A stretch of 64,000 nucleotides of DNA from Flavobacteriales bacterium (GTDB taxonomy: Bacteria; Bacteroidota; Bacteroidia; Flavobacteriales_F; PHOS-HE28), in assembly GCA_016788635.1 (NCBI GenBank), contig JAEUSU010000020.1, forward strand, positions 1-64,000, read 5' to 3'. Positions 58,258-64,000 of this stretch are shown here, one piece after another. The translations under genes were made by a program, and so were the position numbers. Every line of letters starts with the position of its first letter. Within the stretch, counting starts at the first letter, position 1. A model generated the notes under the pieces. The model was not told where the DNA came from and did not search any database. It worked only from the letters and a program-made list of their open reading frames with translations.

Positions 58258-58527
58258 TTACCAGCTGGCCTTGGTGACGCCCGGGATCTTGCCTTCCAGG
58301 GCCATGAGGCGGAACATGTTGCGGCTGATGCCGAAGATCCGGATGTAGCCTTTGGGGCGGCCGCTGAGCTGACAGCGGTTGTGCTTGCGCACGGAACTGC
58401 CGTTGGCGGGCAACTGCTGGAGCTTGTCCCACTCGCCGGCGGCTTTCAGCGCGGCGCGTTTGGCGGCGTATTTCTCCACCATGCGTGCGCGCTTGCGCTC
58501 GCGGGCCTTGATGCTTTCCTTGGCCAT
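58258..58527 (-). CDS. rpsN: Ribosomal protein S14, zinc-free type
   Basis: S14 (89 residues) has [20 protein letters not shown] and the C-terminal [20 protein letters not shown]. Only one Cys is present, so the zinc-binding CxxC pairs of the short form are absent. Located between rplE and rpsH. Confidence 0.97.
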   Translation of the reverse strand: MAKESIKARERKRARMVEKYAAKRAALKAAGEWDKLQQLPANGSSVRKHNRCQLSGRPKGYIRIFGISRNMFRLMALEGKIPGVTKASW

Positions 58528-58540
58528 GTGTGTGTGCTTC

Positions 58541-59104
58541 TTACTTGTTGGCGTTGGCGAATGGGAACCCGAAGGCGGTGAGCAGGGCCTTGGCCTCCTC
58601 GTCGGTCTCCGCCGTGGTCACGAATGTGATGTCCATCCCTTGGAGGCGGGGAGCCTTGTCGATGTCGATCTCCGGGAAGATGATCTGCTCCTTCACACCC
58701 ATGGTGAAGTTGCCGCGGCCGTCGAAGCCTTTGGCAGGCACACCACGGAAGTCCCTGGTGCGGGGCAGCGACACGGCGATCAGGCGGTCCAGGAAGTCAT
58801 ACATCTTGTCGCCACGCAGCGTTACGCGCGCCCCGATGGGCATGCCTTTGCGCAACTTGAAGTTGCTGATGTCCTTGCGGCTCACGGTGGCCACGGCCTT
58901 TTGACCGGTGATCTGCGAGAGTTCGGTGACGGCGTTCTCCACGATCTTCTTGTCGCCCACGGCGCTGCCGAGGCCTTGATTGATCGCGATCTTCACGAGG
59001 CGGGGCACCTGCATGGAGCTCTTGTACTTGAACTCCTGCTGCAGGGCGGGAACCACCTCCTCCTTGTACTTCGCCTTCAGACGGGGGCTGTAGGTCGTGC
59101 TCAT
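58541..59104 (-). CDS. rplE: Ribosomal protein L5
   Basis: L5 (187 residues) contacts 5S rRNA and the P-site t[43 protein letters not shown] and [20 protein letters not shown] are typical. Its start overlaps the rplX stop by 4 bases. Confidence 0.97.
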   Translation of the reverse strand: MSTTYSPRLKAKYKEEVVPALQQEFKYKSSMQVPRLVKIAINQGLGSAVGDKKIVENAVTELSQITGQKAVATVSRKDISNFKLRKGMPIGARVTLRGDKMYDFLDRLIAVSLPRTRDFRGVPAKGFDGRGNFTMGVKEQIIFPEIDIDKAPRLQGMDITFVTTAETDEEAKALLTAFGFPFANANK

Positions 59105-59424
59105 GACTTGATCACCTCGCCGGTGCGTTTGCTTGTGCGTACCAATTTGCCATCCTGCTCCGAACGGCCCACGCGGGTGGGTTCGCCGCTCTTGGGATCG
59201 AGCAGCATGAGGTTGGAGAGGTGGATGGGGCCCTCCTTGTGGGTGATGCCGCCCTGTGGGCTGGCCGTGGTGGGCTTGCTGTGCTTGGCCTTCATGTTGA
59301 GGCCCTCCACCAGGGCGCTCATGGTCTTGCGGTCCACCTCCAGCACGCGGCCGTCCTTGCCACGGCTCTCGCCGGTGAGCACACGCACCATGTCGCCTTT
59401 GCGGATGTGCAGTTTCTGTTGCAT
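59101..59424 (-). CDS. rplX: Ribosomal protein L24
   Basis: L24 (107 residues) is an early large-subunit assembly protein. A KOW motif is visible as [20 protein letters not shown], followed by [20 protein letters not shown]. It overlaps rplE by 4 bases. Confidence 0.97.
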   Translation of the reverse strand: MQQKLHIRKGDMVRVLTGESRGKDGRVLEVDRKTMSALVEGLNMKAKHSKPTTASPQGGITHKEGPIHLSNLMLLDPKSGEPTRVGRSEQDGKLVRTSKRTGEVIKS

Positions 59425-59438
59425 GGTCTTTCTGTGGT

Positions 59439-59807
59439 TCAGAGCACCTCGGGCGCCAGGGAGATGATCTTCATGAACTTCTTCTCGCGCAGCTCCTTGG
59501 CCACGGGGCCGAAGATGCGGGTGCCCTTCATCTCGCCGGCGGCGTCGAGGAGCACCACGGCGTTGTCGTCAAAGCGGATGTAGCTGCCATCCTTGCGGCG
59601 CGTCTCCTTGCGGGTGCGCACCACCACGGCCTTATGCACGGTGCCTTTCTTGGTCTGGCCGTTGGGCAGGGCGTCCTTGATGGACACCACCACGGTGTCG
59701 CCGATGCTGGCGTAGCGTCGCTTGGTGCCGCCGAGCACGCGGATCACGAGCACCTCCTTGGCGCCGCTGTTGTCGGCCACATTGAGCCGGGATTCCTGTT
59801 GGATCAT
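59439..59807 (-). CDS. rplN: Ribosomal protein L14
   Basis: L14 (122 residues) has [20 protein letters not shown] and [20 protein letters not shown] at its ends, as usual. It lies at the subunit interface. Between rpsQ and rplX. Confidence 0.97.
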   Translation of the reverse strand: MIQQESRLNVADNSGAKEVLVIRVLGGTKRRYASIGDTVVVSIKDALPNGQTKKGTVHKAVVVRTRKETRRKDGSYIRFDDNAVVLLDAAGEMKGTRIFGPVAKELREKKFMKIISLAPEVL

Positions 59808-59822
59808 GGCGGTGACTGGTGT

Positions 59823-60098
59823 TTACTTGGCGCGTTCAACGATCTCCACCACCCTCCAGCGCTTGAGCTTGCTGATGGGGCGGGTCTCCATGATGCGCAC
59901 GGTGTCGCCTACGTTGGCCTCCTTCTTCTCATCGTGGGCCATGAACTTGCTGGAGCGCTTCACGAACTTGCCGTACTTGGGGTGCATCACGCGGCGTTCC
60001 ACGAGCACCACCACGCTCTTCTCCATCTTGTTGCTGGTGACGATGCCGGTGCGCTCCTTGCGGAGGTTCCGTGCTTCGGTGTTGGTCTCGGTGCTCAT
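59823..60098 (-). CDS. rpsQ: Ribosomal protein S17
   Basis: S17 (91 residues from 60098) has [20 protein letters not shown] and [20 protein letters not shown]. The frame is open to 60464 but that part is inside rpmC and rplP. Its ATG overlaps the rpmC stop by 4 bases. Confidence 0.97.
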   Translation of the reverse strand: MSTETNTEARNLRKERTGIVTSNKMEKSVVVLVERRVMHPKYGKFVKRSSKFMAHDEKKEANVGDTVRIMETRPISKLKRWRVVEIVERAK

Positions 60099-60307
60099 TT
60101 GCCGGTGGTGTTGCTGAGTTCGCGCTTGCGCAGTTCGGTGAGGATGCGGGCGACCTCCTTGCGCGTGCCGCGCAGGAGCATCGGGTTCTCCACGGGGCTC
60201 ACCGTGTGGTTGAAGCGCATCTTGCGCAGGTTCTGGCGGGTCTCGCTCAGCTTGTCCTGCAGCTCCTGCACGGTGAGGTCCTTCAATTCGGTTCCTTTCT
60301 TCTTCAT
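60095..60307 (-). CDS. rpmC: Ribosomal protein L29
   Basis: L29 (70 residues) is a two-helix protein at the tunnel exit: [20 protein letters not shown] and [20 protein letters not shown]. Slightly longer than the E. coli form (63). Confidence 0.96.
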   Translation of the reverse strand: MKKKGTELKDLTVQELQDKLSETRQNLRKMRFNHTVSPVENPMLLRGTRKEVARILTELRKRELSNTTGK

Positions 60308-60316
60308 GGCTGCTTC

Positions 60317-60739
60317 TTATTGGCCGTCGTAATCCTCGCGCATCACGAACTTGGTGGCGATGGGCAGCTTGGCGGCCGCCAGGCGCAGGGCTTCCTGGGC
60401 GGTCTTCATGGGCACGCCGTCCACTTCGAAAATGATGCGGCCCTTGTGGCATACGGCCACCCAATGGTCCAGGGAGCCTTTACCCTTACCCATGCGCACT
60501 TCGGCGGGCTTGGCGGTCACCGGCTTGTCCGGGAACACCTTGATCCACACCTGGCCTTCACGCTTCATGTGGCGGGTGAGGGCCACACGGGCGGCCTCGA
60601 TCTGGCGGCTGGTGAGCCATACGCTGTCCATGGCCTTCAGGCCGAAGGAGCCCAGGGTCACACGGTGGCCGCGCTGGGCCATGCCCTTCATGCGGCCCTT
60701 GTGCATGTTGCGGAACTTCGAACGCTTTGGTTGCAGCAT
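60317..60739 (-). CDS. rplP: Ribosomal protein L16
   Basis: L16 (140 residues) lies near the peptidyl-transferase centre. [20 protein letters not shown] and [20 protein letters not shown] with [17 protein letters not shown] are typical. Six bases after the rpsC stop. Confidence 0.97.
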   Translation of the reverse strand: MLQPKRSKFRNMHKGRMKGMAQRGHRVTLGSFGLKAMDSVWLTSRQIEAARVALTRHMKREGQVWIKVFPDKPVTAKPAEVRMGKGKGSLDHWVAVCHKGRIIFEVDGVPMKTAQEALRLAAAKLPIATKFVMREDYDGQ

Positions 60740-60744
60740 GGCGC

Positions 60745-61551
60745 TCAGTTGTTGTTGCGGTTACCTCCTCCACGACGCTCTCCGCCGCCACCTCCCCGGC
60801 GATCGCCACCTGGGCGACGGTCACCACCGCGGCGGTCACCACCCGGGCCTCGACGCTCGTTGCCCATGCCCATGCGGGGGCCTGCCTGTCCCTTCGCCTG
60901 TCCGGCGTTGGGGCTCAGGTCGCGCTTGCCATACACTTCGCCGCGCATGATCCAGCACTTCACGCCGATGCGGCCCATCTTGGTGTGTGCTTCGCTGATG
61001 GCGAAGTCGATGTCGGCGCGCAGGGTATGCAGGGGCACACGGCCTTCGCGGTAGCCTTCGGTGCGGGCGATCTCGGCGCCGTTGAGGCGGCCGGCCACCT
61101 GCAGCTTGATGCCCTCGGCACCCATGCGCATGGTGCTGGCCACGGCCATTTTCATGGCGCGGCGGAAGCTGATGCGGCCTTCGAGCTGGCGGGCGATGCT
61201 GTCGGCCACCAACTTGGCGTCAAGCTCCGGACGTTTGATCTCGAAGATGTTGATCTGTACGTCCTTGCCGGTGAACTTCTTGAGCTCCTCGCGCAGCTTG
61301 TCCACCTCGGTGCCTCCCTTACCGATGATGACGCCGGGGCGGGCCGTGTTGATGGTGACGGTGACGAGCTTCAGGGTGCGCTCGATGATGATGCGGCTGA
61401 CGCTCGCCTTCTTCAGACGGGCCAGGAGGTATTGGCGGATCTTCTCATCCTCAACCAGCTTGTCCACGTAGTTGTTGCCGCCGTACCAGTTGCTGTCCCA
61501 GCCCTTGATGAAGCCGAGGCGCGAGCCGATCGGATGTGTCTTCTGTCCCAT
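60745..61551 (-). CDS. rpsC: Ribosomal protein S3 with Gly/Arg-rich tail
   Basis: S3 (268 residues) has the KH domain ([20 protein letters not shown]-type sequence, here [20 protein letters not shown]) and the C-terminal domain with [19 protein letters not shown] and YGKRDLSPN. The last ~35 residues are an extra low-complexity tail of [10 protein letters not shown] units. E. coli S3 has 233 residues. Confidence 0.97.
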   Translation of the reverse strand: MGQKTHPIGSRLGFIKGWDSNWYGGNNYVDKLVEDEKIRQYLLARLKKASVSRIIIERTLKLVTVTINTARPGVIIGKGGTEVDKLREELKKFTGKDVQINIFEIKRPELDAKLVADSIARQLEGRISFRRAMKMAVASTMRMGAEGIKLQVAGRLNGAEIARTEGYREGRVPLHTLRADIDFAISEAHTKMGRIGVKCWIMRGEVYGKRDLSPNAGQAKGQAGPRMGMGNERRGPGGDRRGGDRRPGGDRRGGGGGERRGGGNRNNN

Positions 61552-61570
61552 GGTGTTGTCCTCGGTCTGT

Positions 61571-61966
61571 TCAGTTGGCGGTGTCGACGATGAGCGTGAC
61601 GTGGTTGCTGCGCTTGCGCATGCGGTAGGCGCGGCCTTGCGGGGCGGGGAGCATGCGCTTCAGGCTCGTGCTCTCGTCCACCATGATGGTCTTCACCACC
61701 AGGCTGGCGCCCTCGGCCTTCTGCCCTTCATGCTTCGTTTCCCAGTTGGCAATGGCCGAACGCAGGAGTTTTTCCAGGTCGCGGCTGCTGTGGCGTGTGC
61801 TGAAGCGCAGCACGTCCAGGGCCTTGTTCACGTCCATGCCGCGGATGATGTCGGCCACCTGGCGCATCTTGCGCGGGCTGGTGGGAACATCACGCAGGCG
61901 TGCGATGGCCGTGGTCTTCATGGCCTCCTTGCGCTTCTCTGCGCTCAGCTTCTTACGGGCTCCCAT
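61571..61966 (-). CDS. rplV: Ribosomal protein L22
   Basis: L22 (131 residues) lines the exit tunnel. [40 protein letters not shown] and the loop [20 protein letters not shown] are typical. It is two bases downstream of rpsS. Confidence 0.97.
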   Translation of the reverse strand: MGARKKLSAEKRKEAMKTTAIARLRDVPTSPRKMRQVADIIRGMDVNKALDVLRFSTRHSSRDLEKLLRSAIANWETKHEGQKAEGASLVVKTIMVDESTSLKRMLPAPQGRAYRMRKRSNHVTLIVDTAN

Positions 61967-61968
61967 GA

Positions 61969-62238
61969 TCAGTCTTTCTTGTTACCGGAGTGCTGACGGA
62001 AGGTGCGGGTGGGGGCGAACTCGCCCAGCTTGTGGCCCACCATGTTCTCGGTCACATACACCGGGATGAACTTGTTGCCATTGTGCACGGCGAAGGTCAA
62101 CCCCACGAACTCGGGGGTGATGGTGCTGGCACGCGACCAGGTCTTGATCACGGCCTTCTTGCCCGACTTCTGCGTATCGGTCACGCGCTTCGTCAGCTTG
62201 TAGTGGACGAACGGGGGTTTCTTCAGTGAACGGCTCAT
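61969..62238 (-). CDS. rpsS: Ribosomal protein S19
   Basis: S19 (89 residues) starts [19 protein letters not shown] and has [20 protein letters not shown] near the end. It pairs with S13 in the head. Between rplB and rplV. Confidence 0.97.
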   Translation of the reverse strand: MSRSLKKPPFVHYKLTKRVTDTQKSGKKAVIKTWSRASTITPEFVGLTFAVHNGNKFIPVYVTENMVGHKLGEFAPTRTFRQHSGNKKD

Positions 62239-62247
62239 GGTTCAGGA

Positions 62248-63090
62248 TCAGTTGCTGGCGGCTTTGCTGTTGCGGCGTGCCACAATGAACTTGTTGGAGA
62301 TGCGCTTCGGATGGCGCGTCTTCTTGCCTTTGGCGTAGAGGCCCTTGCGGCTGCGCGGGTGCCCGCCGGAGGCCTTGCCCTCGCCGCCACCCATGGGGTG
62401 ATCGACCGGGTTCATGGCCACGGCACGCGTGCGGGGGCGGCGGCCCAGCCAGCGGCTGCGGCCGGCCTTGCCACTCTTCTGCAGCATGTGCTCGGAATTC
62501 CCCACGGTACCCACGGTGGCCAGGCAGGCGCAGAGGACCATCCGTACCTCACCGCTTGGCATTTTGAGGGTGGCGTAGCGGCCTTCGCGGGCGTTCAGCT
62601 GGGCGAATGTGCCTGCGCTGCGCGCCAGGGAGCCACCCTTGCCGGGCATCAACTCAATGTTGTGCACCAACGTTCCCAGGGGGATCTCCGACAGGGGCAG
62701 GGTGTTGCCCACTTCCGGTGCCACGTCCTTGGTGCCGCTCAGGATGGTCATGCCCACCTTCAGGCCATTGGGGGCCAGGATGTAGCGCTTCTCGCCATCG
62801 GCGTAGAACAACAGCGCGATGCGCGCGCTGCGGTTCGGATCGTATTCGATCGTCTTCACCGTGGCGGGTATGCCGTGCTTGTTCCGCTTGAAGTCGATGG
62901 TGCGGTAGCGCTGCTTGTGACCACCGCCGATGTAGCGCATGGTCATTTTGCCCTGGTTGTTGCGGCCACCACTCTTCATGGTGCCGGCCAGCAGGCTGCG
63001 CTCGGGCACGTTGGTGGTGATGCCCTCGAAGTCGGTCACCACGCGGTGGCGGGTGCCGGGGGTAACGGGGTTGAGTTTCTTGACGCCCAT
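62248..63090 (-). CDS. rplB: Ribosomal protein L2
   Basis: L2 (280 residues) is essential for subunit association and peptidyl transfer. [40 protein letters not shown] and the active-site region [20 protein letters not shown] are present. Confidence 0.97.
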   Translation of the reverse strand: MGVKKLNPVTPGTRHRVVTDFEGITTNVPERSLLAGTMKSGGRNNQGKMTMRYIGGGHKQRYRTIDFKRNKHGIPATVKTIEYDPNRSARIALLFYADGEKRYILAPNGLKVGMTILSGTKDVAPEVGNTLPLSEIPLGTLVHNIELMPGKGGSLARSAGTFAQLNAREGRYATLKMPSGEVRMVLCACLATVGTVGNSEHMLQKSGKAGRSRWLGRRPRTRAVAMNPVDHPMGGGEGKASGGHPRSRKGLYAKGKKTRHPKRISNKFIVARRNSKAASN

Positions 63091-63105
63091 GGCTCGCTCC
63101 TCGGG

Positions 63106-63408
63106 TTAGATGCTGCTGTAGAGGTCGATCGTATCGCCGTCTTTGAGGGACACGATGGCCTTCTTGTAACCGGCCGTGCGGCCGCGCAGGATGTTGGTCT
63201 TGGTGTAGCGGGTGCGGTTCTTGCCGCGCACCACCATGGTGCGCACGCCGGTCACCGTAACACCGTACTCCTTTTCCACCGCCTGCTTGATCTGGATCTT
63301 GTTGCTGGTGCGGGCCACTTCGAAACCGTAGTTGCCCTGCTTCTCGGCCTGGGCGCTCATCTTCTCGGAGATGATGGGCCGGATGAGGATCTCGCGCTGC
63401 TTGCTCAT
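63106..63408 (-). CDS. rplW: Ribosomal protein L23
   Basis: L23 (100 residues) is the docking site for trigger factor and SRP at the exit tunnel. ILIRPIISEKMSAQAEKQGN and KIQIKQAVEKEYGVTVTGVR are typical. Its start overlaps the rplD stop by 4 bases. Confidence 0.97.
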   Translation of the reverse strand: MSKQREILIRPIISEKMSAQAEKQGNYGFEVARTSNKIQIKQAVEKEYGVTVTGVRTMVVRGKNRTRYTKTNILRGRTAGYKKAIVSLKDGDTIDLYSSI

Positions 63409-64000
63409 GACAGAAGGGTGGCTTCCAGCGGCGCGATCGCGTCCTTCACGATCAACACGCCGTTGCAGTTCATGATATCGTAGGTGTTCACATCGCTGGC
63501 CGTCACCACGCGGGCGCCGGGGATGTTGCGGGCGCTGAGCAGCACGTTGGCGTCGTGCGTGGGCACCACCACCAAGGCCTTGCGGGCGCCCAGCTCGAAC
63601 GCCTTCAGCATGGAGGCCATCTCCTTGGTCTTGGGAGCCTCGAGGCTTACGCTGTCCAGCACTTTGATGGCGCCATCCTTCGCCTTGTAGGTGAGGGCGC
63701 TGCGGCGGGCCAGGTCCTTCACCTTCTTGTTGAGCTTGAAGGAGTAGTCGCGGGGTTTGGGACCGAACACACGGGCACCACCCTTGAACAGCGGGCTCTT
63801 GATGCTGCCCTTGCGGGAGCCGCCCGTGCCCTTCTGGCGGTGCAGCTTCTTGGTGCTGCCGCTCACCTCGCTCTTCTCAAGCGTCTTGTGTGTGCCCTGG
63901 CGTTTGTTGGCCAGGTGCTGTTTCACGTCCAGCCAGATGGCGTGGTCGTTCGGCTGTGCGACCGCGAATACCGCGTCGTTCAGCTTGGCTTTTTTGCCGG
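63405..64000 (-). CDS. rplD: Ribosomal protein L4, 5' end cut by window edge
   Basis: The visible part covers most of L4: KLNDAVFAVAQPNDHAIWLD, the tunnel-loop region LHRQKGTGGSRKGSIKSPLF and GGARVFGPKPRDYSFKLNKK, and the C-terminal VNTYDIMNCNGVLIVKDAI. The frame is open past 63926 to the right edge, so the Met at 63926 is not the start and the N-terminus lies outside the window. Gene order upstream (L3, S10) is expected but not seen. Confidence 0.96.
   Translation of the reverse strand, partial: GKKAKLNDAVFAVAQPNDHAIWLDVKQHLANKRQGTHKTLEKSEVSGSTKKLHRQKGTGGSRKGSIKSPLFKGGARVFGPKPRDYSFKLNKKVKDLARRSALTYKAKDGAIKVLDSVSLEAPKTKEMASMLKAFELGARKALVVVPTHDANVLLSARNIPGARVVTASDVNTYDIMNCNGVLIVKDAIAPLEATLLS

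Overview
The window comes from a high-GC member of the Bacteroidota, most likely a Flavobacteriales-type lineage; the order-level placement is inference. The supporting signs are: type IX secretion sorting domains on two large secreted proteins, a DUF4290 protein, a LytS/LytTR two-component pair, TAnnTTTG-type -7 boxes (one with a TTG at the right distance, in front of tRNA-Gly), a MurA with Asp in place of the fosfomycin-target Cys, and a merged S10-spc-alpha ribosomal cluster with no adk between secY and map. Almost every base is coding, and the many long antisense frames are by-products of the GC content.

Layout. 1-3.8 kb: a PIG-L deacetylase cut by the window edge, then a LytTR regulator and its kinase. 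4.0-10.7 kb: a long minus-strand run of folA, thyA, a ClC channel, a CNT nucleoside transporter, a bifunctional nuclease, etfA and etfB. 10.8-11.35 kb: a gene-free block of composite repeats. 11.4-17.2 kb (plus): DUF4290, murA, two TlpA-like thioredoxins and a membrane pyrophosphatase. 17.2-20.3 kb (minus): a deoxynucleoside kinase, a secreted protein and a GH3-family protein. 20.4-26.2 kb: DUF2797, sppA (minus), folK, a second deoxynucleoside kinase and a lipoprotein with a C-terminal repeat region. 26.3-28.5 kb (minus): a small lipoprotein, an outer-membrane barrel and a SpoU-type RNA methyltransferase. 28.6-32.5 kb (plus): mutS, tRNA-Gly(GCC), tRNA-Leu(TAA) and a GluQ-RS-like ligase. 32.6-38.6 kb: two DUF2167 membrane proteins around a fatty-acid desaturase and a YegP-like protein, then dnaJ, grpE and pyruvate dehydrogenase E1 beta. 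38.7-47.3 kb (minus): an FkbM methyltransferase, two T9SS cargo proteins and a PcrA/UvrD helicase. 47.3-64 kb (minus): eno, carA and then, read upstream, rplQ through rplD, which runs off the right edge.

How the genes work together. folA-thyA is the dTMP/folate-recycling pair and overlaps by 4 bp. folK plus the two deoxynucleoside kinases and the nucleoside transporter add folate synthesis and deoxynucleoside salvage. EtfAB and PDH E1 beta belong to central energy metabolism. GrpE-DnaJ is the DnaK co-chaperone pair. The ribosomal cluster supplies translation, Sec secretion and RNA polymerase alpha.

The most unusual content is repetitive DNA. A REP-like motif (CTTCGACGGGCTCAG) lies inside the coding sequences of thyA and etfA, where it adds STGS-containing peptides. 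It also occurs in a tandem block downstream of DUF4290's promoter side, where a longer variant alternates with CAACCNN heptads. Related GGTTGNN/CAACCNN heptad arrays fill several other gene gaps, including gaps inside the ribosomal operon. No CRISPR array, insertion sequence, prophage or clear defence system was found.
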